The notes: generated by a model from the letters alone, not told the origin. A stretch of DNA of 33,950 nucleotides from Ignavibacteriales bacterium CG07_land_8_20_14_0_80_59_12 (GCA_002779395.1 PEWR01000122.1:1-33950), one strand, 5' to 3'; shown: positions 8,369 to 17,208, counted from the first letter of the stretch. Numbers and translations are program-made.

Positions 8369-9130
8369 ATGCCCAGGGTCGAGCTGACAGACCTTCTCTC
8401 CGCAGGTGCGCATTTCGGGCACCTCACCCGCCGCTGGAATCCCAAGATGAAGCCGTACATCTTCATGGAACGGAATGGGATTCATATCATTGATGTGAAG
8501 AAGACACAGGAGCTTATCGAGGAAGCCTCGAACGCTCTCGGTGCCATCGCCGCCGAAGGAAAGAGCATCCTTTTTGTCGGGACGAAGAAGCAGGCAAAGG
8601 AGGTCATCCGCGCCGAAGCAGACCGGGCGGGGATGTTCTACGTCACCGAGCGATGGCTCGGCGGCATGCTCACGAACTTCACGACAATCCGGAAGAGCGT
8701 GAAGCGCCTCACTTCCATCGAGAAGATGGAGCAGGACGGGACGTTCGACAAGCTGACGAAGAAGGAGCGCCTCCAGCTCACTCGTGAGAAGGAGAAGCTT
8801 GAGAAGATCCTCTACGGCGTGAAGGACATGACGAGGCTCCCGGGGGCCGTCTACGTCGTCGATGTGAAGAAGGAGGAGATTGCGGTGAAGGAGGCGAAGC
8901 GCCTCGGGATTCCGGTCTTTGCGATCGTCGACACGAACTGCGACCCTGATCCAATCGACTATGTAATCCCGGCGAACGATGACGCCCTGAAGACCGTCCA
9001 GCTCATCACGACCGTCCTGACCGATTCCGTGGTGGAAGGGAAGGAGCGAAGCTCACGTTCCCAGGCGGAGCGGGAAGCTGACCGCGAGAGAGTGGAGAAA
9101 GAAACAGAGGCCGGAGGAGGAGCTGCGTAG
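8369..9130 (+). CDS. rpsB: 30S ribosomal protein S2
   Basis: Small-subunit protein S2, 253 residues. Signatures: [73 protein letters not shown], and [38 protein letters not shown]. The start ATG at 8369 follows aaGGAGtccatc, a good ribosome binding site. The tail is charged ([21 protein letters not shown]), a common variable extension. It is followed by tsf at 51 bases, the classical rpsB-tsf order. I looked for a promoter or leader structure in the 129-base gap before it and saw none I would defend. Confidence 0.98.
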   Translation: MPRVELTDLLSAGAHFGHLTRRWNPKMKPYIFMERNGIHIIDVKKTQELIEEASNALGAIAAEGKSILFVGTKKQAKEVIRAEADRAGMFYVTERWLGGMLTNFTTIRKSVKRLTSIEKMEQDGTFDKLTKKERLQLTREKEKLEKILYGVKDMTRLPGAVYVVDVKKEEIAVKEAKRLGIPVFAIVDTNCDPDPIDYVIPANDDALKTVQLITTVLTDSVVEGKERSSRSQAEREADRERVEKETEAGGGAA

Positions 9131-9181
9131 ACGGGCGGGCTTCATAGACACGAGCGAACGAAAAAGGAGCTATCAGAGGGC

Positions 9182-9781
9182 ATGGCAATCAACACCGAAC
9201 AGATTAGATCCCTTCGTGAATCCACGGGCGCCGGAATGATGGACTGCAAGAAGGCGCTTGAGGAAACAAACGGAAACACGGAGAAGGCAGTCGACTACCT
9301 CCGGAAGAAAGGCGCTGCAGTGGCGGCGAAGCGGGCGGACCGCGCTGCAGAGCAGGGTGTCGTCGAAGCGTACATCCATGCAGGTGGCCGCGTCGGGACA
9401 CTCGTCGAGATCAACTGCGAGAGCGACTTCGTTGCGCGCACAGAGGAGTTCAGGGCGCTCGCGCGCGATATCGCGATGCAGGTTACCGCGATGAACCCCA
9501 TGGTCGTGTCGCGTGAGCAGCTCGACCAATCGATCCTCGAGCGGGAACTCGACATCTACCGGACCCAGGCCCGGAACGAGGGGAAGCCGGAACCGCTCGT
9601 CGAGAAGATCGCCCAGGGAAGGCTTGAGAAGTTTTTCCAGGAAGTGTGTCTCATCGAGCAGACGTTCATCAAAGATTCCGGCAGGACAATCAGAGATCTT
9701 GTCAACGAGGCGATGGCGAAAACCGGCGAGCGCGTCAGCATACGGCGCTTCCAGCGGTACTACCTTGGCGAGACGACCTGA
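9182..9781 (+). CDS. tsf: Elongation factor Ts (short form)
   Basis: EF-Ts, the GDP/GTP exchange factor for EF-Tu. The N-terminal UBA-like module (IRSLRESTGAGMMDCKKALEE, residues 6-26, then KAVDYLRKKG) and the EF-Tu contact motif CESDFVART are clear. At 199 residues it is the short type with a single core subdomain, compared with about 280 in E. coli; it ends GERVSIRRFQRYYLGE, the normal end of the short forms, so it is not truncated. It lies between rpsB and pyrH in the conserved order. The ATG at 9182 is preceded by aaaaaGGAGctatcagagggc. Confidence 0.97.
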   Translation: MAINTEQIRSLRESTGAGMMDCKKALEETNGNTEKAVDYLRKKGAAVAAKRADRAAEQGVVEAYIHAGGRVGTLVEINCESDFVARTEEFRALARDIAMQVTAMNPMVVSREQLDQSILERELDIYRTQARNEGKPEPLVEKIAQGRLEKFFQEVCLIEQTFIKDSGRTIRDLVNEAMAKTGERVSIRRFQRYYLGETT

Positions 9782-9852
9782 GCCGATATCACAGAGGGGC
9801 CCCGCGAGCAGCGTAAGGGCCCATGCTTCTTGTCCAACCCATGAGGCAGTGC

Positions 9853-10623
9853 ATGACCGCTGAGCCGGTGTACAAGCGCGTGCTCCTCAAACTGAGCGGC
9901 GAGTCGCTCATGGGGGAGCGCCAGTACGGGATTGACCCGCAGGTCGTGGACCGCTACGCCGAGGAGATCAAGTCAATCTTCGAGCTCGGCGTTCAGGTCG
10001 GCATCGTTATCGGCGGCGGGAACATCTACCGTGGCGTAAAGGACTCGGCCGACGGGATCGACAAGGTCTCCGGCGACCTCATGGGGATGCTTGCCACCGT
10101 CATCAACTCGCTCGCCCTCCAGAACACACTCGAGCACAAAGGCGTCTACACCCGCCTCCTCTGCGCAATACGTATGGAGGAGATCGCGGAGCCGTTCATC
10201 CGCCGCCGCGCCATCCGCCACCTTGAGAAGAACCGCGTCGTTATCTTTGCAGCTGGCACGGGCAGCCCCTACTTTACGACCGACACGGCCGCCGCCCTCC
10301 GGGCGATCGAGATCGAGGCCGACGCCATCCTCAAGGGGACGCGAGTCGACGGTGTGTACGACTCGGATCCGGAGCAGAACCCCGCCGCGCTGAGGTTCCA
10401 GGAAATCACGTACCTCGACGTGCTCGAACGCGACCTGAAGGTCATGGACCTGACCGCCATCACGCTCTGCAAGGAGAACAAGCTCCCGATTGTTGTCTTC
10501 AACATGAACGTACCCGGGAACCTGAGGCGGGTCGTCCTCCGACAGGCGGTGGGGACCACTGTCTCAGAGCTCTCCGGCCGTGACATCGCAAAACCTGAGT
10601 TGGTCCCACCAAAGAGCAGGTGA
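9853..10623 (+). CDS. pyrH: Uridylate kinase (UMP kinase)
   Basis: UMP kinase of the bacterial hexameric amino-acid-kinase type; it phosphorylates UMP to UDP with ATP. Motifs: [49 protein letters not shown], and [24 protein letters not shown] (the substrate loop), then [11 protein letters not shown]. The track start at 9823 adds ten odd residues; I prefer ATG 9853 ([13 protein letters not shown]), which has GAGG six bases upstream and gives 256 residues. It is followed by frr with a 3-base gap, the common pyrH-frr arrangement, so the two are likely one transcript. Confidence 0.97.
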   Translation: MTAEPVYKRVLLKLSGESLMGERQYGIDPQVVDRYAEEIKSIFELGVQVGIVIGGGNIYRGVKDSADGIDKVSGDLMGMLATVINSLALQNTLEHKGVYTRLLCAIRMEEIAEPFIRRRAIRHLEKNRVVIFAAGTGSPYFTTDTAAALRAIEIEADAILKGTRVDGVYDSDPEQNPAALRFQEITYLDVLERDLKVMDLTAITLCKENKLPIVVFNMNVPGNLRRVVLRQAVGTTVSELSGRDIAKPELVPPKSR

Positions 10624-10626
10624 TCT

Positions 10627-11199
10627 ATGGCTTCATTGACGGCCGTGAAGGACATTCTGAAGGACGCGGATGACCGCATGCACAAGGCCGTTGAGGCTGT
10701 TCATCACGAACTCATCAAAATCCGTACCGGCAAGGCGACCACCGCTCTCCTCGATGCGGTGAAGGTCGACTACTACGGCACGATGATGCCGCTTGCGCAG
10801 GTCGCAAGTCTAAGCACCCCCGACATCCACCTCATCGCGGTGACACCGTGGGAAAAGGCGATGATCCCGGTGATCGAGAAGGCGATCCTCGGTGCGAACC
10901 TCGGACTCAACCCGTCGAACGATGGGACTGTCGTCCGCGTCCCCATCCCTCCGCTCAGCGGGGAGCGACGGCGCGATCTTGTGAAGCTCGTGAAGAAATT
11001 CGGCGAGGAAGGGAAGGTTGCGATCCGGAACATCCGGCGCGACGCAAACGAACACCTCAAACGCGCGGAAAAGGAGGAGCATCTCTCCGAGGACGAACGG
11101 AAGAAAGGGGAAACGGACGTTCAGAAGAACACCGACCGGTTCATCAAGGATGTGGACAAGATCCTCGAGTTGAAGGAAAAGGAGATCATGGAACTCTGA
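10627..11199 (+). CDS. frr: Ribosome recycling factor
   Basis: Ribosome recycling factor, 190 residues, slightly longer than the usual 185. With EF-G it splits the post-termination ribosome. Visible blocks: the N-terminal helix ending IRTGKATTALLDAVKVDYYGTMMPLAQVASLS, then GLNPSNDGTVVRVPIPPLSGERRRDLVKLVKK, then AIRNIRRDANEHLKRAEKE in the long helical domain. It ends ELKEKEIMEL. It sits three bases after pyrH. Nothing is unusual. Confidence 0.98.
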   Translation: MASLTAVKDILKDADDRMHKAVEAVHHELIKIRTGKATTALLDAVKVDYYGTMMPLAQVASLSTPDIHLIAVTPWEKAMIPVIEKAILGANLGLNPSNDGTVVRVPIPPLSGERRRDLVKLVKKFGEEGKVAIRNIRRDANEHLKRAEKEEHLSEDERKKGETDVQKNTDRFIKDVDKILELKEKEIMEL

Positions 11200-11220
11200 T
11201 GCACTCTGAAGTCCCACGTT

Positions 11221-11246
11221 GAAGCTCGCTCCGGCTGGCTTCTTTT
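11221..11246 (+). terminator. Weak possible terminator after frr
   Basis: GAAGC (11221-11225) can pair with GCTTC (11238-11242), followed by TTTT. The stem is only five base pairs with a 12-base loop, so this is a weak candidate. Its position between frr and the promoter of the next gene fits. Confidence 0.25.
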
Positions 11247-11269
11247 GCTTCGTCTTTCCCCCGCCTTGT

Positions 11270-11298
11270 TTGACTCTCTTCATTCGCTTTTCTAATTT
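11270..11298 (+). promoter_or_regulatory. Probable promoter of amrS, TTGACT-N17-TAATTT
   Basis: TTGACT at 11270-11275 and TAATTT at 11293-11298 are 17 bases apart. The -35 hexamer is identical to that of the rplM promoter. A start near 11305 would give a leader of about 50 bases ahead of the ATG at 11354. Confidence 0.5.
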
Positions 11299-11353
11299 CC
11301 TTCAAGCTGAAAACCCGACTGCAGTCCTTCGACATCCACGGACGGAGGTTCCG

Positions 11354-12394
11354 ATGAAGGAAGCAATGTTCCAGGAACGGCGCAGCGACGGAAGGGTGAA
11401 GTGCAACCTTTGCCCCCATTTCTGCGTAATAGGAGAAGGAAAGAAGGGTGCGTGCGCGGTGCGCGAAAACCACGGCGGCGTTCTCTACACGACAGTCTAC
11501 GCAAAATCGGTGGCCTACCATGTTGACCCTATTGAGAAAAAGCCGATATTCCACTTGCGCCCCGGCTCACGATCCTTCTCACTCGCCACAGTTGGATGCA
11601 ACTTCCGATGCAAGTTCTGCCAGAACTGGGAAATCTCCCAGGTCTCAAAGGGGCACGGGGGCCTTGTCGTCGGAGAGTCGCTCACACCCGAGGAGCTCGT
11701 GGGCATGGCGCTGAGCGAAAGGTGTGCGACAATGGCGTACACGTACACAGAGCCGACGATTTTCTTTGAATACGCATATGAGACAGCCCGGCTCGCCAGG
11801 ACGCATGACATGAAGAACATCTTCGTCACAAACGGGTACATCACACCGGAAGCGATTGAGATCCTCGCGCCGATCCTCGACGCGGCGAATGTCGACCTCA
11901 AGGCGTTCGACGACGGGACCTACAAGCGCATCATGGGGGGACGGCTCCAGCCGGTTCTCGAGGCTATCAGGCTCTACCGCAGGCTCGGCGTATGGGTCGA
12001 GGTGACAACACTCATCGTCCCCGGCGTCAATGACACAGAAGAGGAGCTCCGTTCGATTGCGGAGTTCATCGTGAGCAACGGGTCCGAAGTGCCATGGCAC
12101 ATCAGCAGGTTCCATCCCGACTATGAGATGCTGGACCGCGCGTCGACATCGGCGGAGAGCCTCGAGACGGCGGTTCGAATCGGAAGGGAGGTCGGGTTGA
12201 AGTATGTATACACGGGGAACGTTCCTGGCGACCCGAACGAGAGCACGCGTTGTCCGATATGCCGGACCCGCCTCATCCATCGGCAGGGGTTCACAGTCCT
12301 CGAGAACCGAATCGTCCACGGACACTGCCCGGTGTGCGGGACGACTATTGACGGGGTCGAGATGAGCCCCGTGGAACACCGCGCAATTCACTGA
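11354..12394 (+). CDS. amrS: AmmeMemoRadiSam system radical SAM protein (AmrS)
   Basis: A radical SAM protein of 346 residues from ATG 11354, chosen because GGAGG sits five bases upstream; the longer track ORF (from 11219) adds a non-coding-looking leader. The SAM/4Fe-4S motif CNFRCKFCQNW gives Cys82, Cys86 and Cys89. An N-terminal cysteine set (CNLCPHFC, residues 17-24, plus Cys34) and a C-terminal zinc-ribbon-like pair (CPICRTRL and CPVCGTTI) flank it, as in this family, which resembles pyruvate formate-lyase activating enzymes. The family is named for its genomic association with AMMECR1 and Memo domains. Neither is in this window, so the partners must be elsewhere or absent. Its substrate is not known to me. 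It leads a set with two membrane proteins. Confidence 0.9.
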   Translation: MKEAMFQERRSDGRVKCNLCPHFCVIGEGKKGACAVRENHGGVLYTTVYAKSVAYHVDPIEKKPIFHLRPGSRSFSLATVGCNFRCKFCQNWEISQVSKGHGGLVVGESLTPEELVGMALSERCATMAYTYTEPTIFFEYAYETARLARTHDMKNIFVTNGYITPEAIEILAPILDAANVDLKAFDDGTYKRIMGGRLQPVLEAIRLYRRLGVWVEVTTLIVPGVNDTEEELRSIAEFIVSNGSEVPWHISRFHPDYEMLDRASTSAESLETAVRIGREVGLKYVYTGNVPGDPNESTRCPICRTRLIHRQGFTVLENRIVHGHCPVCGTTIDGVEMSPVEHRAIH

Positions 12395-12407
12395 TCGAGA
12401 GAAGCCT

Positions 12408-13094
12408 ATGGAAACGCAAGCAGCCAGCGCAGGACTCAAGCGCCTCTACAAATCGCGCCGCGACAAGATGATCGACGGAGTCTGCGGTGGTATAGCGGAG
12501 TACTTCAACGTTGACGCTACCATCATCAGGATCCTCTTTGTCGCCATGGCGTTCCTCGGCGGTGCGGGTGTCATCCTCTACCTTGTCGGGATGGTCCTCA
12601 TGCCGGCGAACCCGGAGCACCTCGCCTCGGGTGCCGTCTCGGCTGGGCGGGAGAAGAACCTCACGCTTGTCTGGGGAAGCATCCTTGTGGTCCTCGGGGT
12701 GGTGCTGCTACTCAGCAACCTCGGGCTGTTCGCCTTCTACCGTGTGTGGGAGATGTCGTGGGGCATCGTCTTCGCTGCGGCTCTCATTCTCCTCGGGCTC
12801 GCCATCATCTCGCGTGAGCGTCGGATTGTATCATCCGGCTCGACGGAGGCTGCGGCCCCCCAGAGTGGCGCGGCGGCCGAGGCTCCAGGTCCGGAGCTGA
12901 AGCGCTCCCGTACGAACAGGAAGTTCTTTGGTGTGTGCGGGGGCCTCGGGAGCTACTTCCGTGTCGACCCGACCGTGGTGCGGATCCTCTTTGTCGTCGT
13001 CGGTCTTGCTTCGTTCGGGCTTGCACTTCTTGTCTATCTCCTCCTCGCCATCCTGATGCCGAAGGAGGAGATTCAACAGCAGACAGTCTCGTGA
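12408..13094 (+). CDS. Membrane protein with two PspC domains flanking a LiaI/LiaF-like region
   Basis: A 228-residue membrane protein. The first PspC domain (about 10-68) reads KRLYKSRRDKMIDGVCGGIAEYFNVD then a transmembrane helix; the second (about 163-223) repeats it as RTNRKFFGVCGGLGSYFRVDPTVVRILFVV. Between them (about 80-130) are two helices like DUF5668/LiaI-LiaF membrane regions (LVWGSILVVLGVVLLLSNLGLF). PspC domains belong to envelope-stress responses such as Psp and LiaFSR. The tandem design looks like an internal duplication. It is 13 bases after amrS and 14 bases before another membrane protein, so all three are probably co-transcribed. There is no PspA or LiaR-type regulator nearby, so the link to stress sensing is inference. 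Confidence 0.87.
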   Translation: METQAASAGLKRLYKSRRDKMIDGVCGGIAEYFNVDATIIRILFVAMAFLGGAGVILYLVGMVLMPANPEHLASGAVSAGREKNLTLVWGSILVVLGVVLLLSNLGLFAFYRVWEMSWGIVFAAALILLGLAIISRERRIVSSGSTEAAAPQSGAAAEAPGPELKRSRTNRKFFGVCGGLGSYFRVDPTVVRILFVVVGLASFGLALLVYLLLAILMPKEEIQQQTVS

Positions 13095-13108
13095 AAGGAG
13101 ACCACTTC

Positions 13109-13645
13109 ATGAAGTCGCGCAGCTCCATCATTGCCTGGGCTTTGATCGCTCTCGGAGTCCTTCTCCTCGTGAATCAGTTTGGGATTGTGACCCTCGGCGC
13201 TGGACGGGTACTCTGGGGTGCCCTCCTTGTCGTCGGTGCTGCGCTCGTCATCCAGTCCGCCTGGCGACACCACAGGGGGAAGCTGTTCTGGGGGAACGTT
13301 CTGTTCCTCTTCAGCCTCTACTTCCTCCTCAGGGAGTTTGACGTTATCAACCACGCGGGGCGGACGTTCCTTCCCGCGGCATTCCTTGCGTTTGGCTTTT
13401 CCTTCCTCCTCCTCTATGCGTACGAACCGCGCGAGATCGCGCGGCTTGTCCTCGGCATCGTCTTTCTTCTTGCAGCGGGGCTCTGGATCGGCGCGTGGGT
13501 GGGGTTCACGGATATCGGTGCGCTCGCCGGAATGGCATCCATTTACTGGCCGGTCGTCCTCGTCGTGCTCGGGCTGGCGCTTCTCTTCCGCCGGCGGGAA
13601 GACGGACAATCGCATCAGGAGGGTGGTGGTACAACGCCGTCGTAA
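13109..13645 (+). CDS. LiaI/LiaF-like multi-pass membrane protein (DUF5668-like)
   Basis: A 178-residue membrane protein from ATG 13109, preceded by gaaaGGAGaccacttc, a good ribosome binding site. The track ORF starts earlier inside the upstream gene, which is unlikely. About six hydrophobic helices are visible, with repeats of the type WALIALGVLLLVNQFGI and WPVVLVVLGLALLFRRRE, the latter typical of DUF5668/LiaI-LiaF transmembrane regions. It resembles the middle part of the preceding PspC protein, so the pair may share ancestry or act together in the membrane. It ends only two bases from the stop codon of polA, which is convergent, so no room remains for a separate terminator. Confidence 0.75.
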   Translation: MKSRSSIIAWALIALGVLLLVNQFGIVTLGAGRVLWGALLVVGAALVIQSAWRHHRGKLFWGNVLFLFSLYFLLREFDVINHAGRTFLPAAFLAFGFSFLLLYAYEPREIARLVLGIVFLLAAGLWIGAWVGFTDIGALAGMASIYWPVVLVVLGLALLFRRREDGQSHQEGGGTTPS

Positions 13646-13647
13646 GG

Positions 13648-16458
13648 TCAGTGCGCCTCGAGCCAGTTGCTGCCGAAACCGGTCTCGACCTCAACCGGCA
13701 CGTTCAGCGGGAGCGCGCTCTTCATCTCACGCTCGACAACCGCTGAGACCTCATTCACTTCCTCTTTCGGAAGCTCAAAGACGAGCTCGTCGTGCACCTG
13801 GAGAATCATGCGCGCGGCGAACTCCCCCCGGGCAAGCTCCCGGTGAATGTTGATCATCGCGAGCTTGATCATGTCCGCCGCCGTTCCCTGGATCGGCATG
13901 TTAATCGCCTGCCGCTCGGCGTTCTGCCGCACGTTCTGGTTCCGCGAGTTGATCTCCGGCAGGAAACGCCGCCGGCCGAGGAGTGTGGAGACGCAGCCGT
14001 CCCTCTTCGTTCTTGCAACCGTGCTCGCTACGTATGCGCTGACGCCCGGGTAGTGGGAGAAATACGTCGTGATGATCTCCCGGGCCTTCGACTGCGGGAT
14101 GTCGAGCCGGCTGGCGAGGCCATATGGACCGAGCCCGTACATGATTCCGAAGTTCACCGTCTTCGCCTGCCGGCGCATCTCCTTGGTTACATCCGCTTGA
14201 GGGACGCCGAAGATCCTTGAGGCCGTGCTCGCATGGATGTCCTCATTCCTCTCGAATGCCATCCGCAGCCCCGGGTCCTCCGAGACATGGGCCATGATGC
14301 GAAGCTCGATCTGTGAATAGTCGGCCGCGAGGATCCCCCAGCCCTCCCTCCCCGCGACGAACGCCTTCCTCACCTCCCTCCCGAGATCCGTCCGGGCGGG
14401 GATGTTTTGCAGGTTCGGATCGCTGCTTGAGAGCCTTCCGGTCGATGCGATCGTTTGATTGAAGGATGTGTGGACGCGGCCCGTCCGCGTGTTTACCAGC
14501 TTCGGGAGCGCGTCCACGTACGTCGATTTCAATTTCGAGAGCTGCCGGTACTCGAGGAGCTTCTCAATGATAGGGTGGGCGCGGCGGAGGGTCTCGAGGA
14601 CGCTGATGTCGGTTGAGAAACCGGTCTTCGTCCGCCGGATCGTCGGCAGCTTAAGCCGGTCGAAGAGCACCGACGCGAGCTGCTGCGTGGAGTTGATGTT
14701 GAAGGGTCCCCCGGCAAGCCCATGGATGGCGCTCACGAGTGTGCGGATCTGCGTTTCCAGGTCCTTCGCCATCTCGCCGAGGAAAGCGCGGTCGAGAGCG
14801 ACTCCCGTAAATTCCATGTCGGCGAGGACGGGGATGAGAGGGAACTCGACCCTCTCGCACAGTTCCATCATCCTCTCCCGCTTGAGGTCGTGCGAGAGCT
14901 TCTCCATGAGCTCGCATGTCAGGTCGGCATCCTCCGCAGAGTAGTCGGCGAGGCGCTCGAGTTCGACATCGCGGAGGTGAAGCTGGTTCTTTCCGCTCCC
15001 GGTGAGATCTCTGTAGGAGACCGTCCGGTAGTTGCAGTGCTCGAGTGCGAGCGCATCGAGCCCATGCTGACCCTCGGGCTGGAGGACGTAGCTTGCCACC
15101 ATGGTGTCGAACGGGACACTTCCGATCTCGAAGCCGTGGTTTCTGAGGACGAGCATATCGTACTTGATGTTCTGGCCGCACTTCCGGGGTGATGCACCAT
15201 CAAGAAGCGGGCGGAGCGCATTCCGGACTTCCTCGAGCGGAAGGCCGGCGGAGAAGTCTCGCCTTTTCGGTCGGTGCGAGAAGAAATCGTTGGCCTCTCC
15301 CGCTGTTGTTTCTCCCGCTGACTGCGTTTCCTGGACCGGTATGTAAGAGGCCGAGTGCGGCGCAGCGCAGAGTGAAATGCCCACAAGCTCCGCACCCATC
15401 GCATCGCGGGACGTTGTCTCGGTGTCGATGACAACGGATGAAGCACCCAAGAAGGTCTTCACAAGCTCGCGCAGTTCCTTGACGCTGGTCACGATGCGGT
15501 AGGAATGAGGCCGCGTTGTAATGTTCTTCTCTGCCGCCCGCACCTCCGGTGCGGGCGTTAACGGTGCGGCGGTCCCGGATGATGGGAGCCGTGCGAGAAG
15601 AGACTTGAACTCAAGTTCGGTAAAGAGCTCCCGGAGACGTCCGGCAAGAGGCTGTGAAGCCTTCAGCTCGTGGAAATTGATGGGGAGAGGGACGTTCGTG
15701 TCGATCGTGACGAGCTCGCGCGAGAGAAGAGCAAGCTCCCGGTTCTCTTCGAGCTTTTCCTTGAGGGCCGGCTTCCCGATGACGGTGAGGTCACCGTACA
15801 GCACATCGATGTTCCCGAATCGCTGCACCAGGTCAATCGCCGTCTTCTCCCCGATTCCGGGGACGCCCGGGATGTTGTCTGACTTGTCCCCCATGAGGGC
15901 GAGGACATCGACGACCTGGGCCGGCTCGACGCCGAACCGGGCACGTACTCCGTCCTCATCGACAACTTCGGCGTCGATTCCCTTTGTCCCGGGCTTGTAG
16001 ATCTTGACGAGTGGTGAGACGAGCTGCATGAAGTCCTTGTCACCTGTGACCATGAACGTCTCCACGGCCTCGAGCTCAGCCCGCTTTGCGATCGTGCCGA
16101 TCACGTCGTCGGCCTCGAAGCCGGGCACCTCCACGATCGGTATCGCGAAAGCTTCGACGACCTTCTTCAGCATTTCCATCTGTGACGCCATGTCCTCCGG
16201 CATCTTCTCGCGCGTTGCCTTGTACGGGGCGTACCGCTTGTGACGGAAGGTCGGCTCCTTCGTATCGAACACGACAGCGATGTGGTCGGGTTGTTCGTCC
16301 TCGAGGATCTTCATGAGGGAGGTGGTGAAGCCGTAGATGGCACTCGTGTTAAGCCCCTTCGAATTCACAAGGGGTCGCGAGATGAGGGCAAAGTACGCGC
16401 GGTAGGCGAGCGACATTCCGTCGAAGAGGAAGAGCCGCTCGCGCCGGTTCTCAGTCAT
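13648..16458 (-). CDS. polA: DNA polymerase I
   Basis: Full-length DNA polymerase I, 936 residues, with all three activities. The N-terminal 5'-3' exonuclease (about 8-265) shows FLFDGMSLAYRAYFAL, EVPGFEADDVIGTIAK, VTGDKDFMQLV and LMGDKSDNIPGVPGIGEKTA. The 3'-5' proofreading domain keeps its acidic residues: VIDTETTS, CGQNIKYDMLVL and YSAEDADLT, so proofreading is probably active. The polymerase domain shows motif A LAADYSQIELRIMAH, motif B KTVNFGIMYGLG and motif C LQVHDELVF. It repairs and fills gaps and removes primers. It is convergent with the upstream membrane protein (two-base gap). A possible promoter lies at 16510-16538. Confidence 0.98.
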   Translation of the reverse strand: MTENRRERLFLFDGMSLAYRAYFALISRPLVNSKGLNTSAIYGFTTSLMKILEDEQPDHIAVVFDTKEPTFRHKRYAPYKATREKMPEDMASQMEMLKKVVEAFAIPIVEVPGFEADDVIGTIAKRAELEAVETFMVTGDKDFMQLVSPLVKIYKPGTKGIDAEVVDEDGVRARFGVEPAQVVDVLALMGDKSDNIPGVPGIGEKTAIDLVQRFGNIDVLYGDLTVIGKPALKEKLEENRELALLSRELVTIDTNVPLPINFHELKASQPLAGRLRELFTELEFKSLLARLPSSGTAAPLTPAPEVRAAEKNITTRPHSYRIVTSVKELRELVKTFLGASSVVIDTETTSRDAMGAELVGISLCAAPHSASYIPVQETQSAGETTAGEANDFFSHRPKRRDFSAGLPLEEVRNALRPLLDGASPRKCGQNIKYDMLVLRNHGFEIGSVPFDTMVASYVLQPEGQHGLDALALEHCNYRTVSYRDLTGSGKNQLHLRDVELERLADYSAEDADLTCELMEKLSHDLKRERMMELCERVEFPLIPVLADMEFTGVALDRAFLGEMAKDLETQIRTLVSAIHGLAGGPFNINSTQQLASVLFDRLKLPTIRRTKTGFSTDISVLETLRRAHPIIEKLLEYRQLSKLKSTYVDALPKLVNTRTGRVHTSFNQTIASTGRLSSSDPNLQNIPARTDLGREVRKAFVAGREGWGILAADYSQIELRIMAHVSEDPGLRMAFERNEDIHASTASRIFGVPQADVTKEMRRQAKTVNFGIMYGLGPYGLASRLDIPQSKAREIITTYFSHYPGVSAYVASTVARTKRDGCVSTLLGRRRFLPEINSRNQNVRQNAERQAINMPIQGTAADMIKLAMINIHRELARGEFAARMILQVHDELVFELPKEEVNEVSAVVEREMKSALPLNVPVEVETGFGSNWLEAH

Positions 16459-16509
16459 GGCGCTGTTCCGTTACTCTTCATGAAGCAAAATGAGGAATCG
16501 GAGTGTGAT

Positions 16510-16538
16510 ATTCAAGCGGGGAGTCGAGTGGATAACAA
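16510..16538 (-). promoter_or_regulatory. Possible polA promoter (minus strand), TTGTTA-N17-TTGAAT
   Basis: Read on the minus strand, TTGTTA (16538-16533) and TTGAAT (16515-16510) are 17 bases apart, upstream of polA at 16458. The -35 overlaps the T-rich tail of the terminator of the gene before it. The -10 is a poor match, so confidence is low. Confidence 0.35.
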
Positions 16539-16568
16539 AACACCCCGGATTCTCTCGAAGCCGGGGTG
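16530..16568 (-). terminator. Intrinsic terminator after the secreted cysteine protein
   Basis: CACCCCGG at 16541-16548 pairs perfectly with CCGGGGTG at 16561-16568 (eight base pairs, 12-base loop). Read on the minus strand the hairpin is followed by TTTTGTTATCC, a T-rich run, so it terminates minus-strand transcription 36 bases after the stop of the gene ending at 16604. Confidence 0.75.
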
Positions 16569-16603
16569 CAGTAAATGCGCGTCGAAGGCAGGCTGTTGAC
16601 GGC

Positions 16604-16984
16604 CTACTTCGCCTTTTCGACTTTGTCAATATCTATGACTCTCACGCCCCCGCGCTCGGAGACTGTCCCGCTGGCGGTCACGTTCTGCGCGATGAAATCG
16701 TAGAGCTCGGACTTTGCCGGCATGTGTCCCTTGACGGCGACGTACACCTTCCCGGACTTGTCAAGGATGCCGATCGGGAGCCCGTTGTTGACGCACATCT
16801 GGGCACACTCCTTGTGCCCATCCCCCTTGGCACCGGCGCTCGCGTAGCAGGTAATGTCGATTACTTCTCCCGTGATTGTCTTCTTGTTCTTCGGATCGCC
16901 CGGGTAACCCTTTGTGAACACCGGGTTGATGACAAGAAACGCGAGGAGTGCAACAGCAACGGCGGCAACATGCATTCGCTTCAT
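16604..16984 (-). CDS. Small secreted protein with a C/H-C-C motif, function unknown
   Basis: A 126-residue protein with an N-terminal signal peptide (MKRMHVAAVAVALLAFLVI, charged then hydrophobic) and a soluble part of about 100 residues. It shows GEVIDITCYASAGAKGDGHKECAQMCVNNGLPIGIL, giving Cys46, His57, Cys60 and Cys64, a spacing that could bind a metal or form a disulphide. The end (ASGTVSERGGVRVIDIDKVEK) resembles an OB-fold strand pattern. I recall similar small periplasmic proteins in several phyla but know no function. GGGAG lies seven bases before the ATG on the minus strand. It has its own terminator downstream and is divergent from the aminotransferase at 17244, so it is probably a single-gene transcript. 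Confidence 0.83.
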   Translation of the reverse strand: MKRMHVAAVAVALLAFLVINPVFTKGYPGDPKNKKTITGEVIDITCYASAGAKGDGHKECAQMCVNNGLPIGILDKSGKVYVAVKGHMPAKSELYDFIAQNVTASGTVSERGGVRVIDIDKVEKAK

Positions 16985-17194
16985 GGTTTTACTCCCGAAT
17001 CATTCCACATCTATCCCGCGCCTTACACGGAAACAAGGTCAAATCCCATACAACGTTCCCCAATCCTACGGTTTGAAGTGGGAAGGGCATTGTTCCGGCG
17101 GCCGGGCGTTTACCGGTTGTATACATAGCAACATTAACCCCCTTTGAAAAGTTTCCCTTTGCGGGGGGGGAAGGAGTTGCATTTTTCTCGGAAA

Positions 17195-17208
17195 ACTAAG
17201 ATTTTAGT
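17195..17208. repeat. Small dyad ACTAA-N4-TTAGT upstream of the headgroup module
   Basis: ACTAA (17195-17199) and TTAGT (17204-17208) form a five-base inverted repeat with a four-base centre, 36 bases before the aminotransferase start in an AT-rich patch. It could be an operator or chance. A perfect octamer palindrome TGTATACA also lies at 17118-17125. I could not place a convincing promoter in this 259-base divergent spacer. Confidence 0.3.

Noticed and set aside
11219-11353. N-terminal extension of the AmrS ORF with a hydrophobic stretch like a signal peptide
   Set aside because: It covers the predicted promoter, and the GGAGG before ATG 11354 fixes the start at the family's usual N-terminus.
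17161-17170. Run of eight Gs before the aminotransferase, possibly a phase-variation tract
   Set aside because: It lies outside any coding frame and outside any promoter I could define, so a switching role has no support beyond the run itself.
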